A stretch of 64,000 bases of DNA from Xylanimonas protaetiae (lineage in GTDB: Bacteria; Actinomycetota; Actinomycetes; Actinomycetales; Cellulomonadaceae), in the NCBI RefSeq assembly GCF_004135385.1, contig NZ_CP035493.1:1178001-1242000 (forward strand). The letters run 5' to 3'. Shown in pieces: positions 42,917 through 52,654 of this stretch. How positions within the stretch are numbered: the first letter of the stretch is position 1; each line of letters opens with the position of its first letter. The translations under genes and the position numbers were made by a program. Under the pieces are notes generated by a model. It was not told the origin of the DNA, did no database searches, and saw nothing but the letters and a program-made list of their open reading frames with translations.

Positions 42917-43399
42917 ATGGACGACGAGCGCGCCGGGGGCCGCAACGAGACCACCGAGCAGCGCTCCGACCGGAACTGGGTCGAGCTGCTCCAGGAGCTG
43001 CGCGTCATGCAGACCGGCGTCCAGATCCTCAGCGGCTTCCTGCTCACGGTGCCGTTCCAGGCCCGGTTCGAGACGCTGACCTCGTTCCAGCGGGGGTACT
43101 ACCTGGTGCTCATGGTGCTGTCCGCGCTCACGACGGGGCTGGCCGTCGCGCCCGTGGCACTCCACCGCGGCCTGTTCCGCCGGCACGTCAAGGCGCGGCT
43201 CGTGACGACGGCCGACCGCATGACGCGTGCCGCGCTCCTGCTGCTCGCCGTGCTCGTCACGGGGGTGACGGGGCTGGTGTTCGACGTCGTGGTCGGTCAC
43301 GGTGCCGCGGTCGTCGCCGTGGCCGTCGGGATCGTGGTGCTCGTCGGCCTCTGGGCCGTGGTGCCGGCCGTGGTCCGGTCGCGGCACGCGGCGCCGTAG
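42917..43399 (+). CDS. DUF6328 family membrane protein
   Basis: A 160-residue protein with a charged N-terminus, the conserved block NWVELLQELRVMQTGVQILSGFLLT near 21-45, then FQRGYYLVLMVLSALTTGLAVAP, and four membrane helices in all. This matches DUF6328. The function is unknown. It lies 27 bases after pstS on the same strand and could be read through from it. Confidence 0.8.
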   Translation: MDDERAGGRNETTEQRSDRNWVELLQELRVMQTGVQILSGFLLTVPFQARFETLTSFQRGYYLVLMVLSALTTGLAVAPVALHRGLFRRHVKARLVTTADRMTRAALLLLAVLVTGVTGLVFDVVVGHGAAVVAVAVGIVVLVGLWAVVPAVVRSRHAAP

Positions 43400-43421
43400 C
43401 GGCGCGGCCCTGCGGGAGACC

Positions 43422-43778
43422 TCAGGCGACGAGGTCGAGGGCGTGCGCGACCGCGGCCGGGCCCGAGACCTGGACCGTGACCTGGCCCGGGACCGTCGTC
43501 GCCGGGGCCGGCGCGTGCACGCGGGCCAGCGCGCGCTTGCGCAGGATGGTGACGGTCGAGTGCGCGCCGATGACGATCCACGCGACGTTGGCCGCGGCCG
43601 ACGGCCAGACGCCGTTGACGAGCGCGACGAGGAACATGGCGGTGGCGCCGCCCAGGTTCGTCAGCTGGAACGCGAACGAGCCCGGACCCCAGTGCCCCTT
43701 GCTGACCATGCCGTAAGCGACGATCCCGGCGACGGCGCCGACCCAGCCGAGGGCGGTGATCAGATCGATCAGGGACAT
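43422..43778 (-). CDS. CBU_0592 family membrane protein
   Basis: A 118-residue protein starting MSLIDLITALGWVGAVAGIV with three membrane helices and the family patterns AYGMVSKGHWGPGSFAFQLTNLGG and NGVWPSAAANVAWIVIG. The C-terminal 35 residues are polar and less conserved. The function is unknown. ATG 43778 is used because the open frame upstream consists of tandem-repeat sequence. It is divergent from the LysR gene, a pairing that hints at regulation by it. Confidence 0.82.
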   Translation of the reverse strand: MSLIDLITALGWVGAVAGIVAYGMVSKGHWGPGSFAFQLTNLGGATAMFLVALVNGVWPSAAANVAWIVIGAHSTVTILRKRALARVHAPAPATTVPGQVTVQVSGPAAVAHALDLVA

Positions 43779-43799
43779 GACGGGGCTCCGGGTCTCGCG

Positions 43800-43884
43800 G
43801 CAGGGCTGGTGGCGTGGCAGTGCTGGTGATACGGCAGTGCTGGTGATACGGCAGGGCTGGTGGTGCGGCGGTGCTGCTGGCTCC
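43800..43884. repeat. 17-bp tandem repeat, about five units
   Basis: Units at 43800-43816, 43817-43833, 43834-43850, 43851-43867 and 43868-43884. Units two and three are identical (GCAGTGCTGGTGATACG); the outer ones differ at several positions. It lies in the gap 43779-44044 between the CBU_0592 and LysR genes, probably within the 5' leader of the former. Confidence 0.85.
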
Positions 43885-44044
43885 CGGGCATGCTGCGGCG
43901 CACCCCGGGGGCGTGGTAGGTGTGGACGCCCCGTGCGGCTCGGGCTCCGGAGAGCGGGCCTGGCGCGGTGCGCACGCCCATGGTGACGCATCTGACGCTT
44001 CAGCACAATCGAATGATTCTGGATCCAGCATGTAGCATTGCTGT

Positions 44045-44953
44045 ATGTCCACAGACCCCCGCCGCCTGGCCTTCCTGCTCGCGGTGCACCGCGCCGGCGG
44101 CGTGCTCGCCGCCGCCGACCTGCTCGGCGTGACGGCGTCCGCGGTCTCGCAGCAGATCGCGCGGCTCGAGGCCGAGGAGGGCTTCCCCGTGCTGGACCGC
44201 GGCCCGCGCGGCGTCACGCTCACCCCGGCCGGCCGGGTGCTCGCCGAGGCCGCCGAGCGCATCGAGAGCGAGCTCGTCGAGGCCCGGCAGGCCATCGCCG
44301 CGCTCGGCGACGGGGTGGCGGGGCGCGTGGCGATCGGCGCGTTCCAGACGGCGATCCGCGCCGTCGTCGCGCCCGCGCTGGAGCCGCTCGCCGAGCGCTA
44401 CCCCGCCGTCATCCTCGACGTGCGCGAGCACGAGCCGGTGGAGTCCGTGCGGATGCTGCGCGCCGGCGACCTCGACGTCGTCGTGCTCGAGCGCGACTCC
44501 GAGAACAAGAACCCGGCGCCCGCCGGGTCGCACGACGTCCCGCTCGTCGACGAGCCGTGGCGCCTCGTCGTCCCGGCCGGCATCAAGCCGCCGACGACGC
44601 TCGAGGACCTCGGCAAGCTCACGATCGTCGCCGCGGCCGACGGGACGGCGTCGCACCGCGCGCTCCAGCGCCTCTCGCGCACGCTCGGCACGCAGATCCG
44701 CACGCGGCACGCCTCGTACGACTTCGACACCATGCTCGCGCTCGTCGCCGCAGGTCAGGGCGTCGCGATCCTGCCCGCGCTGGCCCTGCACGGCGGCGCG
44801 CTGGCCGACAACCTCCAGGTCGTCCGCCTGCCCGGCCTCGGCGAGCGCCAGCTGTTCGTGCGGCACCGCGCGACCCGCCACGAACCCAGCCCGGCCGTGC
44901 GCGCCGTCGTCGAGGTCATGGGCGAGGTCGCCGCGCAGCTCGAGCTCGCGTGA
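44045..44953 (+). CDS. LysR family transcriptional regulator
   Basis: A 302-residue regulator with an N-terminal winged HTH (LAFLLAVHRAGGVLAAADLLGVTASAVSQQIARLE at 8-42, first half and recognition helix typical of LysR) and a periplasmic-binding-like effector domain from about 90 on. TAGCAT at 44033-44038 sits 6 bases before the ATG, so the transcript is probably leaderless. The palindrome CTGGATCCAG at 44019-44028 in the divergent region may be part of its operator. The effector is unknown. Confidence 0.92.
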   Translation: MSTDPRRLAFLLAVHRAGGVLAAADLLGVTASAVSQQIARLEAEEGFPVLDRGPRGVTLTPAGRVLAEAAERIESELVEARQAIAALGDGVAGRVAIGAFQTAIRAVVAPALEPLAERYPAVILDVREHEPVESVRMLRAGDLDVVVLERDSENKNPAPAGSHDVPLVDEPWRLVVPAGIKPPTTLEDLGKLTIVAAADGTASHRALQRLSRTLGTQIRTRHASYDFDTMLALVAAGQGVAILPALALHGGALADNLQVVRLPGLGERQLFVRHRATRHEPSPAVRAVVEVMGEVAAQLELA

Positions 44954-45025
44954 GACACGGGCCACGCCCGGCCGCACCCTGAGTAAGATCGGCCGCGCAG
45001 AACGCGCACAACCGCCGATCGAGTC

Positions 45026-45250
45026 GCGACGGGAGAGCTCGCCGCCGGCCCCGCCGGACGACGACGCCGAAGGAGCAAACCCCTCCCCGGGAATCTCTCA
45101 GGCCCCCGTACCGTCGTGACGAGGCAACTCTGAAAAGCGGTCCTCGCGGGCACCCACGGCCCGCGTCGGCCCACCGACGGTGCAAGTCGCCATCCCTGTG
45201 ACCAGGGACGACGGCAAAACTCTCAGGTCCGATGACAGAGCGGGGAGGGA
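45026..45250 (+). promoter_or_regulatory. Tandem glycine riboswitch
   Basis: Two glycine-aptamer-like units lie back to back upstream of gcvP. Unit one (about 45026-45139) contains CGACGGGAGAGCTC, GCCGAAGGAGCAAACCCC, AATCTCTCAGGC and AACTCTGAAAAGC. Unit two (about 45140-45250) contains GGTGCAAGTCGCC, GACGGCAAAACTCTCAGG and ATGACAGAGCGGGGAGGG. These are the conserved cores of the gcvT RNA motif. Glycine binding is expected to raise expression of the cleavage genes. Confidence 0.93.
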
Positions 45251-45287
45251 CCCAGCAGTCCCGCCACGCCTGACGACCGGAGCGCCC

Positions 45288-48184
45288 GTGACCAGCCACT
45301 CCCCCGACCTCTTCGTCGACCGCCACGTCGGCCCCGCCGGCGAGCAGGTGCGCCGCATGCTCGACGTGCTCGGCTACCCGACGCTCGACGCCGTGGTCGA
45401 CGCCGCCGTGCCGGCCGCGATCCGCACGCACCGCCCGCTCGACCTCCCGGCCGCCCGCACCGAGGCCGAGGTGCTCGCGCACCTGCGCCGGATCGCGGCG
45501 AAGAACCAGGTCAAGCGCCAGATGATCGGCCTCGGGTACTACCCCACGCACACGCCGGCCGTCATCCGTCGCAACGTGCTCGAGTCCCCCGCCTGGTACA
45601 CGGCCTACACGCCGTACCAGCCGGAGATCAGCCAGGGCCGCCTCGAGGCGCTGCTCACCTTCCAGCAGGTGGTCGAGGACCTCACGGGCCTCGAGGTCGC
45701 GGGCGCGTCCCTGCTCGACGAGGCCACCGCCGTCGCCGAGGCGGTCGCCCTCATGTGGCGCGCGTCCCGCGCGACGACGGGCTACGTCGTCCTGGACGCC
45801 GACCTGTTCCCCCAGACCCTGGCCGTCGCCCAGGGCCGCGCCGAGGCCGTCGGCCTCCCCGTCGTCGTCGCGAGCCTCGACGCCGGCCTCGCCGCCGGCC
45901 TCGCGGCGCACGCGGCCGCGGGCACCCTCCCCGAGGGCGACGCGGTCGGCGTCGTCGTCGCCCAGACGGGCGCGAGCGGCCGCATCCTCGACGCCCGCCA
46001 GGTCGTCGCCGAGGCCAAGGAGCGCACCGCCCTGGTCACGATGGCCACCGACCCGCTCGCGCTGACCCTGCTGGTCAGCCCGGGCGAGCTGGGCGCCGAC
46101 GTCGCCGTGGGCTCCGCCCAGCGCCTGGGTGTCCCCCTCTTCTACGGCGGCCCGCACGCCGCGTACATCGCCGTCCGCAAGGGCCTCGAGCGCCAGCTCC
46201 CGGGCCGCCTGGTCGGCGTCTCGGTCGACGCCGACGGCGCCACGGCCTACCGCCTCGCCCTCTCGACGCGTGAGCAGCACATCCGCCGCGAGAAGGCGAC
46301 GAGCAACATCTGCACGGCTCAGGCCCTCCTGGCGATCGTGGCCAGCATGTACGCCGTCCACCACGGCCCCGACGGCCTCAAGGCGATCGCCCGCCGCACC
46401 CACGCCCACGCCGCCGCCCTCGCGGACGCCCTCCGCGCCGAAGGCATCACGGTCGAGCACGACACGTTCTTCGACACGGTCCGCACCGTCGTCCCCGGCA
46501 ACGCCGCCACCGTGGTCGCGAACGCGGCAGCGGCGGGCATCAACCTGTACAGCCCGGACGCGGACCACGTACAGATCGCCTGCGACGAGACGACGACGAC
46601 GTCGGACCTCACCAGGGTGCTGGAAGCCTTCGCGAGCGCGCCGGCACCCAGCACGGTGCACGAGGGCGACCTGCAGACCGACTCAGCCGCACAGCTCCCG
46701 GATGCGCTCGAGCGAAAGACCGAGATCCTCACGCACGAGGTCTTCCACAAGCACCACGACGAGACCTCCATGCTTCGCTACCTGCGCAGGCTCAGCGACA
46801 AGGACCTGGCGCTCGACCGCACGATGATCCCCCTCGGCTCCTGCACGATGAAGCTCAACGCCACCGCCGAGATGGAGCCCATCTCGTGGCCCGAGTTCGC
46901 CGACCTGCACCCGTTCGTCCCCGCTGACCAGGCCGAAGGCTACGAGGAGCTCGTCAGCACCCTCGAGGCCCAGCTCGCCGAGATCACCGGGTACGCCGGC
47001 GTGAGCGTCCAGCCCAACGCCGGCTCGCAGGGCGAGCTCGCGGGCCTGCTGGCCATCAAGGCCTACCACCGCTCCCGGGGCGACGAGGCGCGGGACGTCG
47101 TCCTGATCCCAGCCAGCGCCCACGGCACCAACGCGGCCTCGGCGGCCCTGGCCGGCCTGCGCGTCGTCGTGGTCAGGACGGCGGGGAACGGTGAGATCGA
47201 GCTCGACGACCTGCACGCGAGGCTCGAGCAGCACGGTCCCCAGGTGGCCGCGATCATGATCACGTACCCGTCGACGCACGGCGTCTACGAGGAGCACGTC
47301 CGCGAGGTCTGCGACGCCGTACACCAGGTCGGTGGTCAGGTGTACATCGACGGTGCGAACCTCAACGCGCTGGTCGGGCTGGCCCGTCCGGCCGAGCTCG
47401 GCGGCGACGTCTCGCACCTGAACCTGCACAAGACGTTCTGCATCCCCCACGGCGGCGGCGGCCCGGGCGTGGGCCCGGTCGCGGTGGCCGAGCACCTGGT
47501 CCCGTTCCTGCCAGGCGACCCGACGCCGTCGGCCGGCGGCACGGGGACGGTCCCCGTCAGCGCGGCCCGCCACGGCTCGGCCGGCATCCTGCCGATCTCG
47601 TACGCGTACGTCGCCCTCATGGGCCCGGACGGCCTGACGCACGCGACCAAGACGGCCGTGCTCGCGGCCAACTACGTCGCCCAGCGCCTCGCGGTCCACT
47701 ACCCGACGCTCTACACGGGCCCGAGCGGCCTGGTCGCGCACGAGTGCATCCTCGACCTGCGCCCGATCACCGCCGCCACGGGGGTCACCGCCGAGGACGT
47801 CGCCAAGCGCCTCATGGACTACGGCTTCCACGCCCCGACGCTGAGCTTCCCCGTCCCGGGCACGCTCATGGTCGAGCCCACGGAGTCGGAGGACCTCGCG
47901 GAGCTCGACCGGTTCGTCGACGCGATGGTGCAGATCAAGGCCGAGATCGACGCCGTCGGCGCGGGGAGTGGCCGGCGGACGACAACCCGCTGCACAACGC
48001 CCCGCACACGGCCGCGTCCGTCACGGCCGACGAGTGGACGCACCCGTACGCGCGCAGCCTCGCCGCGTACCCGGTCCCGGCGCTGCGGTCCGCCAAGTAC
48101 TGGCCTCCGGTCCGCCGCATCGACGCCGCCCGCGGCGACCGCACCCTGATCTGCTCGTGCCCGCCGCCCGAGTCCTACGCCTGA
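45288..48184 (+). pseudogene. gcvP: Glycine dehydrogenase (P protein), interrupted by a one-base frameshift
   Basis: P protein decarboxylates glycine with PLP and passes the aminomethyl group to lipoylated GcvH. Both halves of the 965-residue protein are present; the PLP Lys is in [18 protein letters not shown] near 713. After ...[10 protein letters not shown], the frame breaks at the GGGG run 47963-47966. One more G restores [17 protein letters not shown] and the normal end [10 protein letters not shown] at 48182. Without repair the product has a wrong tail of about 60 residues ending at 48149. GTG 45288 is chosen because upstream codons lie in the riboswitch. gcvT follows after 10 bases. 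Confidence 0.9.
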
Positions 48185-48194
48185 GGAGGCGACC

Positions 48195-49364
48195 GTGAGT
48201 GATCTGAAGCCGAGCGACCCGACGCCCAGCGACCTGCGGTCCACGCCGCTCGAGGCCGAGCACCAGCGCCTGGGCGCGCACCTGACCGAGTTCGGCGGCT
48301 GGAACATGCCGCTGCGCTACACGAGCGACCTCGCCGAGCACCGGGCCGTCCGCGAGGCGGCCGGCCTGTTCGACCTGTCCCACATGGGGGAGATCCACCT
48401 CGAAGGGCCCGCGGCCGCTGCCGCGCTCGACCACGCGCTGGTCGGCAGCGCGACGGCCGTCGCCGTCGGGCGGGCCAAGTACTCGATGATGTGCGCCGAG
48501 GACGGCTCCGTGCTCGACGACCTCATCGTGTACCGGCTGGCCGACGAGCACTTCCTCGTCGTCGCCAACGCGGGCAACGCCGACCTCGTCTCCCGCGAGC
48601 TGGTGCAGCGCGCCGCGGGCTTCGACGTCGTCGTCACGGACCGGTCCGCGAGCACCGCGCTCGTCGCCGTCCAGGGGCCGCGCGCGGAGGAGATCGTCGT
48701 CGCGCTCGCCACCGAGGCCGACGCCGCGACCCTGCGGGCGCTCCCGTACTACGCGTCCGCGCCCGTCACGCTCGCCACCGGGGCGCGCGCGCTCGCCGCG
48801 CGCACGGGCTACACGGGCGAGGACGGCTTCGAGCTGTTCGTCGGCACCTCCGACGCCGTCGCGCTGTGGCGTGCCGCGCTGGCTGCGGGGGAGCCGCTCG
48901 GCCTGGTCCCCGCGGGCCTCGCGGCCCGCGACTCGCTGCGCCTCGAGGCGGGCATGCCGCTCTACGGCCACGAGCTCGACACGACGACGACGCCGTACGA
49001 GGCGGGCCTCGGCCGTGTCGTCCGGCTCGACAAGACCGGCGCCGACGGCGCACCGGTCGAGTTCGTCGGACGCGCCGCCCTCGCCGCCCGCAAGGTGTCG
49101 CCGCCCGCGCGCGTGCTCGTCGGCCTGCGCGGCGAGGGGCGCCGCTCCGCCCGCGCGGGGTACGACGTCGTCACGCCGGCCGGGACGCGCGTCGGCACCG
49201 TGACGTCGGCCGCGCCGTCGCCCACCCTCGGCCACCCGGTCGCGATGGCGTACGTGACCCCGGAGGTCTCCGCGCCCGGCACGGCGCTCGCCGTCGACGT
49301 GCGCGGCCGCCAGGAGCCGTTCGTCGTCGTCGACCTCCCGTTCTACCGCCGCGCGACCGCGTAG
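48195..49364 (+). CDS. gcvT: Aminomethyltransferase (glycine cleavage T protein)
   Basis: T protein transfers the methylene group from GcvH to tetrahydrofolate and releases ammonia. The 389-residue protein shows [21 protein letters not shown] near 28, the folate-site Asp in [15 protein letters not shown] near 58, [12 protein letters not shown] near 198 and [21 protein letters not shown] near 240. The start has an AGGAGG 5 bases upstream, at the end of gcvP. About 14 N-terminal residues ([14 protein letters not shown]) are a variable extension. Confidence 0.96.
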   Translation: MSDLKPSDPTPSDLRSTPLEAEHQRLGAHLTEFGGWNMPLRYTSDLAEHRAVREAAGLFDLSHMGEIHLEGPAAAAALDHALVGSATAVAVGRAKYSMMCAEDGSVLDDLIVYRLADEHFLVVANAGNADLVSRELVQRAAGFDVVVTDRSASTALVAVQGPRAEEIVVALATEADAATLRALPYYASAPVTLATGARALAARTGYTGEDGFELFVGTSDAVALWRAALAAGEPLGLVPAGLAARDSLRLEAGMPLYGHELDTTTTPYEAGLGRVVRLDKTGADGAPVEFVGRAALAARKVSPPARVLVGLRGEGRRSARAGYDVVTPAGTRVGTVTSAAPSPTLGHPVAMAYVTPEVSAPGTALAVDVRGRQEPFVVVDLPFYRRATA

Positions 49365-49408
49365 CCCCGTACCCTCGATCCGTCAGCATCGACTTCGTAG
49401 GAGAAGCC

Positions 49409-49777
49409 ATGGCCACCTATCCCGAGCACCTGCAGTACTCGCGCGAGCACGAGTGGGTGGACGCGTCGGCCCCCGCCGTCGTCGGCATCACGTCGCTCGC
49501 GGCCGACGCGCTCGGCGACGTCGTCTACCTCGAGCTGCCCGAGGTGGGCGCCGAGATCGAGGCCGGCGCCGTCGTCGGCGAGATCGAGTCGACCAAGTCC
49601 GTCTCGGAGCTGTTCTCGCCCGTGACCGGCACCGTCGTCGAGGTGAACCAGGCGGCCGTCGACGACCCCGCCGTCGTCAACGCCGACCCGTTCGGCGAGG
49701 GCTGGCTCTTCAAGGTGGACGTCGTCGCCGTCGGCGAGCTGCTCGACGCGGCCGCCTACGCGGCGCTCGCCGACTGA
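49409..49777 (+). CDS. gcvH: Glycine cleavage system H protein
   Basis: The 122-residue lipoyl carrier protein shuttles the aminomethyl group between P and T proteins. It has [11 protein letters not shown] near 10, [22 protein letters not shown], and the lipoyl-attachment Lys in [18 protein letters not shown] near 63. GGAGAAG precedes the ATG. It completes gcvPTH behind the glycine riboswitch; the lipoamide dehydrogenase (L protein) is not encoded here and is presumably shared. Confidence 0.97.
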   Translation: MATYPEHLQYSREHEWVDASAPAVVGITSLAADALGDVVYLELPEVGAEIEAGAVVGEIESTKSVSELFSPVTGTVVEVNQAAVDDPAVVNADPFGEGWLFKVDVVAVGELLDAAAYAALAD

Positions 49778-49958
49778 CCATCGGGTGAAGCGGGTGAAAT
49801 AGCCCGACAAATCCCCTGGTCAGAGAGTCGTGGCGCGGAATGCTCGACAAGTTTGCGCATTTCGCGTCATGACCACCCCGGTCACTCCTCTCAATGGTCA
49901 GCAGCAGATCGCAGGACGGTCACCCCCGAGGCCGGCCGGCTGCCCCTGGAGGAGCACC

Positions 49959-50198
49959 ATGAGCATCATCGAGCTGGAGCGCACCGCTCCCGCTGCGTCC
50001 ATCAACCCCCTGACCCGCCGTGAACAGGTCGTCCTGTCGAACCTCACGGAGGACGTCACGCTCGAGCAGATCGCCACGAAGCTGTTCGTCACGCGCAACA
50101 CCGTGAAGTCTCAGGTGCGCAGCGTGTACCGCAAGATCGGCGTGTCCACCCGCGCGGACGCCGTCGCCTGGGCACGTTCGGCCGGGATCTACGCCTGA
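49959..50198 (+). CDS. Stand-alone LuxR-type HTH regulator
   Basis: A 79-residue protein that is almost only a LuxR/FixJ helix-turn-helix: LTRREQVVLSNLTEDVTLEQIATKL then FVTRNTVKSQVRSVYRKIGV with the recognition helix, and DAVAWARSAGIYA. No receiver or sensor domain is present. ATG 49959 has GGAGGAG upstream; the frame is open from 49830 without a better site. The gap 49778-49958 is less GC-rich than average and holds no gene, so it likely contains its promoter. Targets are unknown. Confidence 0.85.
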   Translation: MSIIELERTAPAASINPLTRREQVVLSNLTEDVTLEQIATKLFVTRNTVKSQVRSVYRKIGVSTRADAVAWARSAGIYA

Positions 50199-50252
50199 GC
50201 CGCACCGCGAGGCCGGCGGCGCGTGCTGCCCGGCCCGCCACCACATCCGCCG

Positions 50253-50283
50253 ACGCCCGGCGCTCGCCACGAGCGCCGGGCGT
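50253..50283 (+). terminator. Terminator after the LuxR-type gene
   Basis: A perfect 14-bp stem (50253-50266 with 50270-50283) with a CCA loop, 55 bases after the stop. Confidence 0.75.
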
Positions 50284-50360
50284 TCGACGTCCCGGGCGGC
50301 GTCACGTCGCCGTCATCTGCTCGTCACGGAGCACTCCGTCGGGGATGACAGACTCGTGGC

Positions 50361-50816
50361 ATGACCCAGGGCCCCGCAGCGCTCGAGCCCGCCCGGCGAC
50401 GACTCGTGGTCGCGGCCGTCATCGTCGACGACGTCACCGCACCCACGCGGCTGCTCGCCGCGCGCCGCTCGCGTCCCGCCGAGCTCGCCGGACGCTGGGA
50501 GTTCCCGGGCGGCAAGGTCGACGCGGGGGAGACGCCCGTCGACGGCCTGCACCGTGAGCTGCGCGAGGAGCTCGGCATCGCGGTCGAGCTCGGCGACGAG
50601 CTCCCGGGGCCCGACGACGGTGCCTGGATCATCACCGACCGGCACGTCATGCGGCTCTGGTTCGCCCGCGTCGCGCGCGGGGAGGCGGCGCCGCTCGTCG
50701 AGCACGACGAGCTGCGCTGGCTAGACGCCGACGACCTCTTCGGCGTGCACTGGCTCGACGGCGACGTCCGCATCGTCGAGACCCTCGCCCTGCTGCTGGA
50801 GCGGCGCAGCGCCTGA
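50361..50816 (+). CDS. Nudix hydrolase, MutT-like
   Basis: A 151-residue Nudix enzyme with the complete box GKVDAGETPVDGLHRELREE followed by LGI (G-x5-E-x7-R-E-U-x-E-E-x-G-U) near 50-72, and the strand WEFPGGK that precedes it in MutT proteins. It likely cleans oxidised dGTP or a related nucleotide. Its last 96 bases are also coding for the tail of the MFS gene on the opposite strand. Confidence 0.92.
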   Translation: MTQGPAALEPARRRLVVAAVIVDDVTAPTRLLAARRSRPAELAGRWEFPGGKVDAGETPVDGLHRELREELGIAVELGDELPGPDDGAWIITDRHVMRLWFARVARGEAAPLVEHDELRWLDADDLFGVHWLDGDVRIVETLALLLERRSA

Positions 50817-52157
50817 CGCGTGCCGCACGTCGACGGCGGCGACGGCGGTCGGCGTGCGGTCGGGCGCGGCGTCCGTCAGCGTCGCCTCCGGAGCCCCGGC
50901 GGGGTCCGCCGCGCCCTTCTCGGCACGCACCTGGCCGGCGGCGGCGAGGCTGATGACCATCGCGACCGTGATGACGAGCAGCGCGTGCCGCACGCCCCAG
51001 GAGTCGGCGAGCAGGCCGAGCACGGGCGGCATCGAGAGCGACGCGATCGAGCCGAACGAGCCGACGACGGAGACCCGCGCGGCGGCCCTGGTCGGGTCGT
51101 CCGCGGCGGCGGCCGTGCCCAGCGGCCACGCCATCGCGGCGCCGAGGCCCCACAGGACGATGCCCGCCCAGGCGAGCGGCAGGCTCGGCGAGAGGCCGAA
51201 CGCCAGCAGGCCCACGAGCGCGGACACGCCCGAGACGCGCAGCACGGCGACGCGGCCGAAGCGGTCGATGAGCCCGGCACCCAGGAGCCGCACGGCCAGC
51301 ATGGCGACGACGAACGTGCCGTAGGCCGCGGCGCCGACGGCCTCGCGCGTCGCGAACCCGTCCACGACGCCGAGGTTGAGCCAGTTGGCGGCCGCGCCCT
51401 CGGACATCGACGCGGCGAGGATGACCAGGCCGATGAGCAGGGTGCGGCGCTCCGTCCAGGCCTTCATGGCGCTGCCGGCGCCGTGGCGGCGCTGGACCTT
51501 GCGCATGTCGGCGCCGTCACCCGCGGCGGGCCGGACGGCGCGCACGGGCTGGTCCGCGAGCTCGGTGCCCGGGCGGATCAGCAGCGCGCGCCCGACCGTG
51601 ACGACCACGGCGACGCCGACGATGTGCCACACGACGTGCATGCCCAGGGTCGACGTCGTCGCGGCCACGGCGCTGCCCAGCAGCGCCCCGACCGAGAACG
51701 ACGCGTGGACGTGGGGGAGGATCGACTTCCCGAGCTGCTTCTCGACGCGGGCCGCCTCGAGGTTGATCGGGATGTTCGTGGCGGCGACCACGAGGCCGTT
51801 GACCAGGAGGCCTGCCGAGAACAGGGCGACGTCGCCCAGCGCCGTCGCCAGGCCCACCAGCGTGAAGCCGGCCATCGTGCCGACCATGCCGAGCACGAGG
51901 GTCGCCCGGCTGCCGAACCGCACGATGATCGTGCCGGTCAGCGTCACGCCGACGAGCGAGCCGACCGCACCGACCACCAGGAGCGTGCCCAGCTGCCCGG
52001 CGCTGATGCCGAGGCTCTCGCGGACCGAGGGCAGGCGACCCATCCACGACGTCTGGACGATGCCGAAGAGGCCGAACATCGCCACGAGCGACCAGCGGAC
52101 GCGCTGGAGCTGGGCTGTCGTCGGGACGGGCAGGACGGGGGTGTGCGTGCTGGGCAC
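50721..52157 (-). CDS. MFS transporter
   Basis: A 478-residue protein with about twelve membrane helices and the MFS loop motif in IIVRFGSRATLVLGMVGT after helix 2, with a matching LIDRFGRVAVLRVSGVSAL in the second half. A central cytoplasmic loop rich in Arg/Asp separates the halves. Its C-terminal 32 residues are encoded antisense to the Nudix gene. The GTG at 52157 is preceded by GAGG; the longer frame to 52208 lacks a ribosome site. The substrate is unknown. Confidence 0.85.
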   Translation of the reverse strand: MPSTHTPVLPVPTTAQLQRVRWSLVAMFGLFGIVQTSWMGRLPSVRESLGISAGQLGTLLVVGAVGSLVGVTLTGTIIVRFGSRATLVLGMVGTMAGFTLVGLATALGDVALFSAGLLVNGLVVAATNIPINLEAARVEKQLGKSILPHVHASFSVGALLGSAVAATTSTLGMHVVWHIVGVAVVVTVGRALLIRPGTELADQPVRAVRPAAGDGADMRKVQRRHGAGSAMKAWTERRTLLIGLVILAASMSEGAAANWLNLGVVDGFATREAVGAAAYGTFVVAMLAVRLLGAGLIDRFGRVAVLRVSGVSALVGLLAFGLSPSLPLAWAGIVLWGLGAAMAWPLGTAAAADDPTRAAARVSVVGSFGSIASLSMPPVLGLLADSWGVRHALLVITVAMVISLAAAGQVRAEKGAADPAGAPEATLTDAAPDRTPTAVAAVDVRHASGAAPLQQQGEGLDDADVAVEPVHAEEVVGV

Positions 52158-52327
52158 AGGAGCCTCGGTCGGGGAGTGGCGGGTGATCCCAGGGGCGCCC
52201 CGGATCACGGTCGAATCGATTCTACGGGCGGTATCCCGCCGCTGGCGAGAACTGATCGGTCGACGTCGCGTATCTCACGTACGCGGGGAGTTGCACGCCG
52301 GCCACGGGGACGCCCTACCTTGTGGGC

Positions 52328-52546
52328 ATGAGTGAGTTCCATGTGACCCGGCGCATCAAGCCGGAGCCCACGGCGACCGTCGTCGGGCGCGTGCTGGTGT
52401 CGTTCGTGCTGTTCGCGGCCGGGCTCGTGCTGATGGGCTCGGGCGCCTCGGGCTCCGGGTCCGTCCCCTGGCTGTGGTTCGTCCTCGGCCTGCTGTGCGT
52501 GGCCCTGGCGTTCGGCCTGCCGATGCGCGGGGCCTCGCAGCGCTAG
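52328..52546 (+). CDS. Small membrane protein, unknown
   Basis: A 72-residue protein, MSEFHVTRRIKPEPTATVVG at its start, with two membrane helices (about 19-38 and 46-66) and a short basic tail. It is divergent from the MFS gene and ends at a strong bidirectional terminator. I do not recognise a family. Confidence 0.65.
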   Translation: MSEFHVTRRIKPEPTATVVGRVLVSFVLFAAGLVLMGSGASGSGSVPWLWFVLGLLCVALAFGLPMRGASQR

Positions 52547-52555
52547 CCGCCGCCA

Positions 52556-52594
52556 CGACGAGGGCCCTGACCGTCACGGTCAGGGCCCTCGTCG
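52556..52594. terminator. Bidirectional terminator between the small membrane protein and metF
   Basis: A perfect 18-bp stem (52556-52573 with 52577-52594) with a TCA loop, between converging genes. Confidence 0.85.
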
Positions 52595-52654
52595 CGCGTC
52601 ATCCCTCGTCCTGCGTCACACGGGCCGTTCTGCCTCACACGGGCCGTGCGGCCG

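Noticed and set aside
43800-43884. CRISPR-like array
   Set aside because: Units are contiguous 17-mers without spacers, and there are no cas genes.
45180-45287. N-terminal extension of GcvP starting at 45180
   Set aside because: Those codons fall inside the second glycine aptamer; GTG 45288 has a CGGAG site and fits homologues.
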